Assembly (NCBI GenBank): GCA_938003715.1
Contig: CALKYK010000284.1
Span: 1-7,332, forward strand
Reading direction: 5' to 3'
Origin: an uncultured Gammaproteobacteria bacterium
Lineage (GTDB): Bacteria > Pseudomonadota > Gammaproteobacteria > Steroidobacterales > Woeseiaceae
DNA length: 7,332 bases
The position numbers and the translations under genes are program-made. A model generated the notes under the pieces. It saw nothing but the letters and a program-made list of their open reading frames with translations. It did not search any database and was not told the DNA's origin. Below are positions 1 through 6,022 of this stretch, in pieces (the stretch's first letter is position 1; the number at the start of each line of letters is the position of its first letter).

Positions 1-68
1 TGATCACCGGCTAGACGCCACTCCCTGAGCTGTTCGCGCAACGCATCGTCTGTGGTGGTCTCATGCAT
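1..68 (-). CDS. panC: Pantothenate synthetase, N-terminal fragment (cut by window edge)
   Basis: Only the first 22 codons are present and the gene runs off the left edge. PanC condenses pantoate with beta-alanine using ATP, the last step of pantothenate (vitamin B5) synthesis in the cytoplasm. The visible residues, read from the ATG at 66-68, begin MHETTTDALREQLREW and continue RLAGD. This resembles the amphipathic first helix of PanC (LRQQIRRLRMEGKRV in E. coli). An AAGGA Shine-Dalgarno sequence (complement of 79-83) lies about 10 nt upstream. The gene starts 27 bp after the panB stop and its product uses the PanB pathway product, so the two are very probably cotranscribed. The overlapping ATG at 62-64 opens a different frame that soon becomes unlike PanC. 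The call rests on a short stretch plus position, with no catalytic motif visible. Confidence 0.8.
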   Translation of the reverse strand, partial: MHETTTDDALREQLREWRLAGD

Positions 69-95
69 TCGAAAACGGTCCTTGTCGGCTGCGGG

Positions 96-899
96 TCAGG
101 AAAAACAGTGCTCGGCCGCCGGGTAGCTGCGGTCCTTGACGGCAGAAATGTACGCCTTGACGGCGTCCAGCGGCGAATCCGCACCTGCCATGAAATTCCG
201 CACGAAACGAGGCGTCGGACCCTGGGTGATGTCGAGAATGTCGTACAGCACCAAGATCTGGCCGTCGACGTGCGGGCCCGCCCCGATGCCGATGACCGGC
301 ACGTGCACCGCTTTCTGCACCGATTCGCCGAGTTCGTTCGGTACGCATTCGAGCAGCACGATGTCGGCGCCCGCGTCCTGCAGTCGCCTGGCCGCCTGGG
401 TCATGCGCTTTGCCTGTTCGGGATCCCGGCCCTGCACGCGGAAGCCGCCGATCTTGTGTACGGACTGCGGTTTCAGACCCAGGTGAGCGCAGACAGGTAT
501 GTCGTGCCGGGCCAGGTGTTCGACGATTTCGAGCTGGCCTTCCCCACCTTCCAGCTTGATCATCATCGCACCGCCTTCCTGCATCATCTGCACCGCGTTC
601 TTGAGCGCCTGGTGCGGGTCGGCGTAACTCATGAACGGCATGTCGGCTACGAGAAATGCACGCCGTATGCCGCGCCGCACGCTGCGGGTGTGATAGATGA
701 TGTCGCCCACCGTCACCGGCACGGTCGTGTCGTGGCCCTGAATGACCATGCCCAGCGAGTCACCGACCAGCACCAGGTCGGCGCCCGCCACGTCGACCAG
801 TTGCGCGTAGCTTGCATCGTAGGCGGTGATGCACGCGATCGGTTCGGCTTTCTCCTTCATCTGTTGCAGCGTCGAGACATTGACCGGCGGATCGGCCAT
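96..899 (-). CDS. panB: 3-methyl-2-oxobutanoate hydroxymethyltransferase (ketopantoate hydroxymethyltransferase)
   Basis: PanB transfers a hydroxymethyl group from 5,10-methylene-tetrahydrofolate to alpha-ketoisovalerate, giving ketopantoate, the first committed step to pantothenate and coenzyme A. The protein is a cytoplasmic TIM barrel. Family motifs are all present: ITAYD (about residues 24-28), VGDSLGM with Mg-binding Asp47, ADMPFM with Asp86, IKLEGGE with Glu117, and LLECVP with the probable catalytic Glu184. These correspond to Asp45, Asp84, Glu114 and Glu181 of the E. coli enzyme. From the ATG at 897-899 the protein is 267 residues, close to the 264 of E. coli, and the N-terminus aligns. 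The same frame is open further upstream, with an ATG at 924-926 (weak GAGG just before it) and another at 957-959, so a 9- or 20-residue extension is possible. It lies between the kinase gene and panC and uses a folate cofactor, as does the nearby folK pathway. It appears intact. Confidence 0.96.
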   Translation of the reverse strand: MADPPVNVSTLQQMKEKAEPIACITAYDASYAQLVDVAGADLVLVGDSLGMVIQGHDTTVPVTVGDIIYHTRSVRRGIRRAFLVADMPFMSYADPHQALKNAVQMMQEGGAMMIKLEGGEGQLEIVEHLARHDIPVCAHLGLKPQSVHKIGGFRVQGRDPEQAKRMTQAARRLQDAGADIVLLECVPNELGESVQKAVHVPVIGIGAGPHVDGQILVLYDILDITQGPTPRFVRNFMAGADSPLDAVKAYISAVKDRSYPAAEHCFS

Positions 900-980
900 G
901 CCGCGCTGTTCAAGCTGAGTGTACATAGGCCTCGCACCGGGCGGGGGACTGTGGATCATACGGGATTTTGCGACGGCCCA

Positions 981-1658
981 TCAGGCCAGCGCGACGGCCG
1001 CGACCGGATTGTAGAAGTGCCGGCCGCCGGAAATGCGCTGCACCTGTTCGAACAGGGCCTCGAAGTCTGCGTCGCTGCGAACCGGGTCGATCGACGAGGT
1101 ATTGACGATCAGGAGCGGGGATTCGTCGTAGTCGTGGTAGTAGCGTGCGTAGGCATCGGCGACGCGCTCCAGGTAGGCGCGATCGAGCATGCGGTCGAAG
1201 GGACCGTCGCGCCTCGCAATGCGGTTGTGCAGATCGCCCGCCGGTGCCTGCAGGTAGATTGTCAGGTCCGGCTGTGGCACATCGAGGTCGAGCGTGTCGG
1301 CTACCTGCCTGTACAGCGCGTACTCGTCGCGGCCAAGGACCAGCTCGGCGAACAGCTGGTCCTTGTGCAAGTGGAAGTCGGCTACCCGAACACTGGCGAA
1401 CAGGTCTGACTGGCGTATCGCGCCGAGCTGCTTTGCGCGCTGGAACAGGAAGAAAAGTTGCGCCGGCAAAGCATCTTTCATGCCGGAGCGATAGAACTGT
1501 TCCAGGAACGGATTCGCCACGACCTCTTCGAGAATCATCTCGCCGCCGAGACTTTCGGCGAGTCGGCGCGCGAGACCGGTCTTGCCGACGCCTACCGGAC
1601 CGTCGACGACGATTAAACGCGGCGCGCTGCCGCTCGATTTCCCTGCTGGATCGCTCAA
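981..1658 (-). CDS. Deoxynucleoside kinase (dGK/dCK/TK2 family)
   Basis: This predicted cytoplasmic kinase would phosphorylate deoxynucleosides (deoxyadenosine, deoxyguanosine or deoxycytidine) for nucleotide salvage. The exact substrate cannot be read from the sequence. The Walker A loop GPVGVGKT is at residues 20-27, followed by LARRLAESLGG and an ILEEVVANPFLEQFY segment typical of the family. Then come VADFHLHKDQLFA, where related bacterial kinases carry the substrate-site Asp and Lys, PDLTIYLQAP (core strand) and an Arg-rich lid-like segment RIARRDGPFDR. At 225 residues it is normal for bacterial members. The start is TTG: an in-frame stop lies at 1683-1685 and no ATG or GTG precedes the P-loop. 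No good Shine-Dalgarno sequence is visible, and the gene begins 10 bp after the folK stop, so translational coupling is likely. Similar kinases sit between folK and panB in some gammaproteobacteria (recalled, not searched). Confidence 0.88.
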   Translation of the reverse strand: MSDPAGKSSGSAPRLIVVDGPVGVGKTGLARRLAESLGGEMILEEVVANPFLEQFYRSGMKDALPAQLFFLFQRAKQLGAIRQSDLFASVRVADFHLHKDQLFAELVLGRDEYALYRQVADTLDLDVPQPDLTIYLQAPAGDLHNRIARRDGPFDRMLDRAYLERVADAYARYYHDYDESPLLIVNTSSIDPVRSDADFEALFEQVQRISGGRHFYNPVAAVALA

Positions 1659-1668
1659 CGGACGGACT

Positions 1669-2172
1669 TTATTCGATACGTTCTATACGCGGCTCGCTCA
1701 TCGACACCCGCGCTGCCAGCGCCGCAACGGACTCGAGGCCCGGGACGTGGTAGCGGGGCGCGATCTCGCGCCAGGGCAACAATACAAAATTTCGATCCGC
1801 GATGCCCGGATGCGGCAGCGTCAGCTCGTCGACGTCGATTGTCTCTGCGGAATACGAAAGAAGATCGAGGTCCAGCGTGCGCGGACCCCATCGATCGACG
1901 TCACGATTGCGTCCGTGCGTGTCCTCCAGCGCCTGAAGGGCCGCGAGCAACACAAAGGGCTCGAGGCGGGTCAGGACGGCTGCCACGGCATTGATGAAAT
2001 CCGGCTGGTCCTTGGGCCCGAGCGGCGCCGAGCGGTAAAGGCCCGATTCCAGGACCGGCAGCGTCTTGTCGATGCCGCCCAGCGCGCCGAGGCCGGCCCG
2101 GACCTGTGCCACCGGCTCGTCGAGATTGCTGCCGAGACCGACCTACGCGGGCCGACAGCGCGGCCCGCTCAT
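1669..2172 (-). CDS. folK: HPPK (6-hydroxymethyl-7,8-dihydropterin pyrophosphokinase) with an in-frame amber codon near the start
   Basis: FolK moves pyrophosphate from ATP to 6-hydroxymethyl-dihydropterin, the step before dihydropteroate synthase in folate synthesis. From the ATG at 2170-2172 the frame spans 167 codons (E. coli FolK has 159). It carries VGLGSNL at codons 11-17, PLGPKDQPDFINAV from about 50, and the signature RWGPRTLDLD at 94-103 with Mg-binding Asp101 and Asp103. This ATG overlaps the pcnB stop as ATGA, the classic coupled arrangement. However, codon 10 (2143-2145) is TAG. Homologues usually have an aromatic residue there (A-Y-I/V-GLGSNL), and one change from TAC would give TAG. 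The next usable start is GTG at 2110-2112 (codon 21), which would lose the first beta strand and the GSN loop. So this is a recent nonsense mutation, a read-through codon, or a sequencing error. The rest shows no decay. Confidence 0.9.
2143..2145 (-). other. folK: In-frame amber (TAG) at codon 10 of folK
   Basis: On the minus strand the codons run GCG TAG GTC GGT CTC GGC, that is Ala, stop, Val, Gly, Leu, Gly. Without the stop the reading would join MSGPRCRPA to the HPPK signature VGLGSNL. Five other genes in this window (those ending at 3817, 4925, 4959, 6023 and 6510) end in TAG, so genome-wide reassignment of TAG to an amino acid is unlikely. No start codon lies between this TAG and the GTG at 2110-2112. 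Confidence 0.9.
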
Positions 2173-3533
2173 TGCTGCGTGGCGCGGCGGCCGCGGCGCC
2201 GGCGTGGGCGGCGGCGGTTTTTCGTTCGTTTGCGTTGCTGAACCTCGAAACTCTGCAGCCGCTGATTGTGGTTTTCGGTCTGCACGCGGGTCCAGAACTC
2301 GGCTGCCTCGCGATCGAAGTCGCCGCACGCAGCGCGCAACATCATGAAATCGTAGGCCGCGCGAAAACGCCGGTTTTCGAGCAGTCGCATGGCGCGCTTG
2401 CCGCGCTGGACCTCGAAGCGCGGCTGCATTGCCAGCATCTCGCGCATCGGCGTCGTGAAACGACGCGGCATCGCGATGCGCGACTGCTGAAGGCCGGCAA
2501 TCTCGTAGGCGGCGAGGCTCAGAGCGTGTGGCTCCGACATCTTTTCCTGTGCCATCAGCTTTTCGGCCCGCCGGCGAACCGGCGCCCACAGAAACACGCC
2601 GAGGAGAAACATCGGGGTGACAGGCTGGTCCTCGGCGATGCGCTTGTCGGTGTTGGTCAGCGCCTCCCTCACGAACTTGCCGAATTGGTCGTCCCTGTCC
2701 AGCGACTCGTCGGTTTCCGGGAACAACATGCGGAACAGGCCGTAGTGGCGCAGCAGCTCGAACGTGCGCAGCGCAAAGCCGGCCTGGAACAACTTGAGGA
2801 ACTCGTCGAACAGTCGCGCCGCGGGCACGTTGGCCAGCAGCTGCAGGTTTTTCGCCATCGCCTTTTCGACGCTTTGGTCGATCGTGAAATCCAGCTTTCC
2901 GGCAAAACGCGCCGCACGCAGCATGCGCACCGGATCTTCTCGAAGACGCTGCTCCGGATCGCCGATCAGCACGAGCCGGCGTCGCTCGACGTCTTTCACG
3001 CCGCCGACGTAATCCCAGATGCTGAAATCGGCGATGTTGTAATAGAGTGCATTACACGTGAAGTCGCGGCGCCACACGTCCTCGTCGATGGTGCCGTACA
3101 CGTTGTCCCGCAGGATGCGGCCCTGCTTGTCATGCTCGACGTCACCGCGCTTTTCGTTACCGTCCGTCTCGGCACGAAACGTGGCGACTTCGATGATCTC
3201 CTTGCCGAAGCGGACGTGGGCCAGGCGAAAGCGGCGGCCGATGAGCCGGCAATTGGAAAAAAGCGCGCGGACCTCGTCCGGGCTCGCGTCCGTCGCGACG
3301 TCGAAGTCCTTCGGGTGCAGGCCCAGCAGTGCATCGCGCACGCTGCCGCCGACCAGGAACGCCTGGTAGCCGGATTTATGCAGCCGATACAGGACCTTGA
3401 GCGCGCTCTGCGAGATCTCGTCCCGGGAGACGATGTGCTTTGAGCGCGGGATGATGTCCGGTCTGGCGTGCTTTCTACGCGCGGAGTCGTTCAATCGGAT
3501 GGTCGCATGAGGCTTGAATTGCGGCCGTATCAT
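2169..3533 (-). CDS. pcnB: Poly(A) polymerase I
   Basis: PcnB adds adenosines to RNA 3' ends, marking transcripts for exonuclease decay and affecting copy number of some plasmids. The order of parts matches E. coli PcnB. A basic N-terminus with IPRSKHIVSR leads into the nucleotidyltransferase core: LVGGSVRDALLG (residues 60-71 from the ATG at 3531-3533) and the metal-binding Asp pair in KDFDVAT (Asp76, Asp78). Next come RRFRLAHVRFG, IIEVATFR, RRDFTCNALYY and EDPVRMLRAARFAGKL. The Arg/Lys-rich tail (RKRTKNRRRPRRRRGRR) is typical of gammaproteobacterial PcnB rather than CCA-adding enzyme. The start is uncertain: the ATG at 3531-3533 has a poor Shine-Dalgarno sequence, while GTG at 3567-3569 has AAGGGG 5 nt upstream and would add 12 residues; GTG at 3573-3575 is also in frame. 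Its stop overlaps the folK ATG. It heads the cluster. Confidence 0.96.
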   Translation of the reverse strand: MIRPQFKPHATIRLNDSARRKHARPDIIPRSKHIVSRDEISQSALKVLYRLHKSGYQAFLVGGSVRDALLGLHPKDFDVATDASPDEVRALFSNCRLIGRRFRLAHVRFGKEIIEVATFRAETDGNEKRGDVEHDKQGRILRDNVYGTIDEDVWRRDFTCNALYYNIADFSIWDYVGGVKDVERRRLVLIGDPEQRLREDPVRMLRAARFAGKLDFTIDQSVEKAMAKNLQLLANVPAARLFDEFLKLFQAGFALRTFELLRHYGLFRMLFPETDESLDRDDQFGKFVREALTNTDKRIAEDQPVTPMFLLGVFLWAPVRRRAEKLMAQEKMSEPHALSLAAYEIAGLQQSRIAMPRRFTTPMREMLAMQPRFEVQRGKRAMRLLENRRFRAAYDFMMLRAACGDFDREAAEFWTRVQTENHNQRLQSFEVQQRKRTKNRRRPRRRRGRRATQQ

Positions 3534-3578
3534 AGCAGCCCGCCCGCCAGAGGCCAGAAAATCAGGCACTTGCACCCC

Positions 3579-3606
3579 TTGAGCCGCCGGGCCGTGGCCT
3601 TATAAT
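3579..3606 (+). promoter_or_regulatory. Sigma70-type promoter of the tRNA-Glu gene
   Basis: A perfect -10 box TATAAT (3601-3606) is preceded, with a 16-nt spacer, by TTGAGC (3579-3584), four of six matches to TTGACA. Transcription would start near 3613, about 26 nt before the tRNA. The sequence after the -10 box, ATGCGGCCC, is GC-rich, the kind of discriminator linked to stringent control of stable RNA genes (inference). The leader contains a small inverted repeat CTGCC-GATGA-GGCAG (3615-3629). Read on the other strand the -10 region gives TATTAT, which might help drive pcnB, but I see no good -35 for that direction. Confidence 0.75.
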
Positions 3607-3638
3607 ATGCGGCCCTGCCGATGAGGCAGCCAGGTTCC

Positions 3639-3714
3639 GCTCCCTTCGTCTAGTGGTTCAGGACGCCGCCCTCTCACGGCGGTAACACCGGTTCGAATCC
3701 GGTAGGGAGTGCCA
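3639..3714 (+). tRNA. tRNA-Glu, anticodon CUC
   Basis: This is a complete 76-nt tRNA with an encoded CCA end (3712-3714). The anticodon stem CCGCC/GGCGG closes a 7-nt loop CTCTCAC with anticodon CTC, reading the Glu codon GAG. The T arm is ACCGG-TTCGAAT-CCGGT. The acceptor stem pairs GCTCCCT (3639-3645) with AGGGAGT (3704-3710), leaving a G1-U72 wobble as the first pair. The discriminator base is G. The 5' half CCTTCGTCTAGTGG closely resembles tRNA-Glu of E. coli, which however uses anticodon UUC. A second tRNA-Glu(UUC) would be expected elsewhere in the genome to read GAA. The gene stands alone between its own promoter and terminator. Confidence 0.96.
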
Positions 3715-3722
3715 AATAGAAG

Positions 3723-3750
3723 AAAAGGCCCGCCACGCGCGGGCCTTTTT
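3723..3750 (+). terminator. Strong intrinsic terminator after tRNA-Glu, probably bidirectional
   Basis: An 11-bp perfect stem, AAAAGGCCCGC (3723-3733) with GCGGGCCTTTT (3739-3749), encloses a 5-nt loop (CACGC) and ends in five Ts. It starts 8 nt after the CCA of the tRNA. On the minus strand the same stem is followed by TTTTCTTCT, so it could also stop transcripts from the secreted-protein gene that ends at 3817, shielding the tRNA from antisense reading. Confidence 0.9.
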
Positions 3751-3816
3751 GTCCGAGTCCTCTGGACGATGTAGTTTTCGTTCCACGATCACTCGAAGCG
3801 ACTCATGTTGCCATTC

Positions 3817-4206
3817 CTAGACGATGGGAACGGAACTCCACAGCGAGCTGTTCGAGCAGGTCGCGACTTCGCTCCACGCCGCGTCAATTTCTGCTGCAGC
3901 GGAACCCGGATAATTCTCCTCCCAGATACCCCACGTTCGCGTACTCGGAATCGAAAGGATGAAATTGAAAGATCCATCCGGCACGTTGGCCGCATATGGA
4001 AACTCCAGGGACACATCGATGTCCGCGCCACCGTCGATCGTTTTTGCCGCATCGGTCCAGGCCTTTGAAACTTCTAGGATATCTGCCCGAGTCTTGCCTT
4101 CGTTAAGCTGACAAGACCAGATGTGCAAAACCGTGTCAGCCGTTGCCGGCGCAGAAAAGAGCAGGCCGAATGCCACGAGACAAGCCGTCATTATCATTGT
4201 TTTCAT
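3817..4206 (-). CDS. Small secreted protein of unknown function
   Basis: I do not recognise the family. The 129-residue product starts with a clear Sec signal peptide: short basic start MKT, a hydrophobic core ACLVAFGLLF and a cleavage site after APATA, before DTVLHIW. The mature part is about 106 residues, acidic, with many Trp and aromatic residues. Its only two cysteines lie near the ends of the mature chain (Cys32 and Cys117), so a periplasmic disulfide is possible. The motif HIWSCQLNEGKT follows the cleavage site directly. The start is decided by the ribosome site: AAAGGAG abuts the ATG at 4210-4212 but lies 6 nt from the in-frame ATG at 4204-4206, which is therefore preferred. It is divergent from the gene starting at 4314 and points towards the tRNA terminator. 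No membrane segment follows the signal. It is intact. Confidence 0.85.
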   Translation of the reverse strand: MKTMIMTACLVAFGLLFSAPATADTVLHIWSCQLNEGKTRADILEVSKAWTDAAKTIDGGADIDVSLEFPYAANVPDGSFNFILSIPSTRTWGIWEENYPGSAAAEIDAAWSEVATCSNSSLWSSVPIV

Positions 4207-4313
4207 TGTCATCTCCTTTGCTCGCCAGATCAGTTTAGTTCAGGATTTGGTACTGGGTGCGGGATTCCTTGCTGCTTAAGCGGTGTCGACGACGCGATCA
4301 CCAGGGTAAAAGT
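4207..4313. promoter_or_regulatory. Shared upstream region of two divergent unknown genes
   Basis: About 107 bp separate the starts of the divergent genes and must hold both promoters if each has its own. AT-richer stretches occur around 4228-4248. I could not identify a convincing paired -35/-10 in either direction. The ribosome sites are clearer: AAAGGAG (complement of 4213-4219) for the minus gene and AGGG (near 4303-4306) for the plus gene. Confidence 0.4.
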
Positions 4314-4925
4314 GTGAAATCGGCCGACCTCTACAAACAATGGACGATTGAAGTTTCTGACGACTGGGGCGCACTGGGCGTCATGCACCTGGCAGGTCGT
4401 GGATGCCGATGGCAGGCGCCCGTCGACAACAGATTGTTGTTGCTGTTTGTTGAAACCAATCCCAAGTATCCGTGGACCGTATACGGCGGTGGGGATTTTT
4501 CCATCAACGTCTACCTGCCCCGGGAAGCGCCGGAGAATCCGTCGAAGTACCAGGAGAGCGTGCTCGAATCCGTCGCCTTTTTCGCCTACTGGAGTGACGA
4601 ACACAGGGCACGACTTGAGGACGCAAATCGCTGCGTCTACGAAAAGCTACTCAATTTCGATCGCGACGAACTCTATCGGAAGGCCGCCGACGCACTGAAC
4701 TGTACCCCCGAGGACGCCCGGCAACAGGAGCTTGTCGAGACTTCACTCGAAATAATGGAAATGGAAGTGAACGAGCCGAGCGAGGCGATGATCAATCCCT
4801 CTCTCTTCTACTACGATGCCGATGACGTATCGATGTGGGCTAACCTCGTTTCGGAGGCGTTGCCACAGGCACTTGCAAACATTTGCAGGAAACCGGAATA
4901 CGCCTTCGGCTCGAGTGCCGGCTAG
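4314..4925 (+). CDS. Acidic protein of unknown function, 203 residues
   Basis: I do not recognise this protein. It has no signal peptide or membrane segment, so it is probably cytoplasmic. The N-terminal half (to about residue 95) is rich in aromatic residues and beta-type sequence, with KQWTIEVSDDWG, LLLLFVETNPKYPW and DFSINVYLPRE. The C-terminal half is largely acidic helix: DEHRARLEDANRCVYEKLL, ELVETSLEIMEMEVNEP and a final SEALPQALANICRKPEY. The frame is open back to a GTG at 4257, but the GTG at 4314 is chosen because AGGG sits 7 nt upstream and the extra residues (RRRDHQGK and others) look like spurious coding. It is divergent from the secreted-protein gene and convergent with the serine hydrolase, which ends 33 bp away. 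Codon choice is less GC-biased than in the pan cluster, perhaps reflecting later acquisition. No function should be inferred. Confidence 0.75.
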   Translation: MKSADLYKQWTIEVSDDWGALGVMHLAGRGCRWQAPVDNRLLLLFVETNPKYPWTVYGGGDFSINVYLPREAPENPSKYQESVLESVAFFAYWSDEHRARLEDANRCVYEKLLNFDRDELYRKAADALNCTPEDARQQELVETSLEIMEMEVNEPSEAMINPSLFYYDADDVSMWANLVSEALPQALANICRKPEYAFGSSAG

Positions 4926-4939
4926 CAGCACAACGACCT

Positions 4940-4957
4940 GGCACGGTAGTGCCGTTT
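4940..4957 (+). terminator. Weak hairpin between convergent genes
   Basis: GGCAC (4940-4944) and GTGCC (4949-4953) form a 5-bp stem with a 4-nt loop, followed by GTTTG. It lies in the 33-bp gap between the stops at 4925 and 4959, where a terminator serving both genes is expected. The stem is short and the T run poor, so this may be chance. Confidence 0.3.
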
Positions 4958-4958
4958 G

Positions 4959-6017
4959 CTAACGCGCGCTCAACAATGCTTCGTAAAGGGACTCGCCAAT
5001 TCTACCTGTCGCCGCATCGTCACTGTTCGCAAGCACGACCACGCCGATTCCGGCACTGATATCCAGCAGCACGTGCGCGCGATGTGCGGCAAACCACCCG
5101 TCGTGACGCGCAACCAGTTGGCCGTCCCTTTCCCGGATGCGGAAGACCATGCCCCTGCCCCCGGCCTGTCGCTGCCATAGTTGCTCCCTGGACGCCAATT
5201 TCAAAACGCCGTCGTCTCCGGCCAGCAGGAACCGTAGCAACTTCGCCATGTCGGCAGCGCTGGAATAGATGCCGAACGCGGGTGCCATGGCCCGCGCGTC
5301 GTGGTACATCCGTTCATGGCGATTGCCGACCTGCTCGCGGACGCCGGCAAACGGTCGGGACTCGCTGGGAATCAGCCGGCCCGGTGGCGAGTAGCCGTTG
5401 GCAAGATGGTCGAAAGGGCCCGCGACACCCGTCGCTGCCATGCCCAGCCGTTCAAGTAACCGTTCCCGCAACACCTGCTGGAACCGTGCGTCCAGCGCAT
5501 CCTCGATGACCAGGCCCAGCGTGCCGTAACCGATATTGGAGTAGTGCAAGTCAGCACCGGGCGCGCCCCGCAACCGCGTGCGATCGAGATATGTGGTCAA
5601 TCTTTCGCGATCCGGAAACTCGCCGGAAAACCAGTAGCCGAAATCGCCCTCGCGGACGAGACCTGACGTATGCGTAAGCAAGTGGTGAATACGAACCGGT
5701 TCCGAATCGACCTGAACGTATGGCACCGGATCATCGAGGGATAGTGCACCCGATTCGACGAGCTGCAGCGCCAACACTGCCGTCAGCACTTTCGATACGG
5801 AGCCGGTATATAAAACGGTGTCGGCCGTCATCAGCTGCCCTGTCGCGAGGTCAGCGACGCCGGTACCGCCAGTGAAGACCACCACGCCGTCCTGCACCAG
5901 CGCCGCACTGATTCCGGGCAGATCGCTTTCGCTCCGTATCTCGTCGAGCAGCGCCTGGTAGTCCGGCGCGCTTGACGCCAGCAATGCCACGCACAGTGAG
6001 GCAGCCGTCGTCGACAT
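4959..6017 (-). CDS. Exported serine hydrolase, beta-lactamase (class C/DD-peptidase-like) family
   Basis: A 352-residue member of the beta-lactamase/penicillin-binding serine hydrolase superfamily, which includes class C beta-lactamases, D-alanyl-D-alanine carboxypeptidases and esterases. All three active-site elements are visible: SVSK at 73-76 (nucleophile Ser73, Lys76) within LYTGSVSKVLTAVLALQLVE, YSN at 159-161 in LHYSNIGYGTLG, and HDG at 305-307, where these enzymes carry the KTG-like third motif. LLTHTSGL at 113-120 is also characteristic. The N-terminus has a short hydrophobic stretch (SLCVALLASSA) resembling a signal peptide but without the usual basic residues; no earlier start codon is available in frame nearby. 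The start lies 5 bp after the stop of the VOC gene, with no clear Shine-Dalgarno sequence, so translation is probably coupled. True beta-lactamase activity cannot be assumed, since most such proteins are peptidases or esterases. Confidence 0.92.
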   Translation of the reverse strand: MSTTAASLCVALLASSAPDYQALLDEIRSESDLPGISAALVQDGVVVFTGGTGVADLATGQLMTADTVLYTGSVSKVLTAVLALQLVESGALSLDDPVPYVQVDSEPVRIHHLLTHTSGLVREGDFGYWFSGEFPDRERLTTYLDRTRLRGAPGADLHYSNIGYGTLGLVIEDALDARFQQVLRERLLERLGMAATGVAGPFDHLANGYSPPGRLIPSESRPFAGVREQVGNRHERMYHDARAMAPAFGIYSSAADMAKLLRFLLAGDDGVLKLASREQLWQRQAGGRGMVFRIRERDGQLVARHDGWFAAHRAHVLLDISAGIGVVVLANSDDAATGRIGESLYEALLSAR

Positions 6018-6022
6018 GGCCG

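Noticed and set aside
63..1409. Long plus-strand open frame (448 codons) opposite panB and the kinase
   Set aside because: It lies antisense to two well-conserved genes, its translation shows no domain, and it is rich in His, Arg and Val as expected from the complement of GC-rich coding DNA.
2143..2145. TAG as a reassigned sense codon
   Set aside because: Five other genes in the window end in TAG at sensible family lengths or tight gene junctions, so reassignment across the genome is not supported; local read-through remains possible.
2106..3443. Long plus-strand open frame (445 codons) opposite pcnB
   Set aside because: Antisense shadow of pcnB, whose motifs are unmistakable; the plus-strand translation matches no family.
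5686..5706. Possible attachment-site copy of the tRNA-Glu 3' end (AACCGGTTCCGAAT)
   Set aside because: The match to the tRNA T arm is broken by an inserted base and does not extend into the acceptor stem; likely chance.
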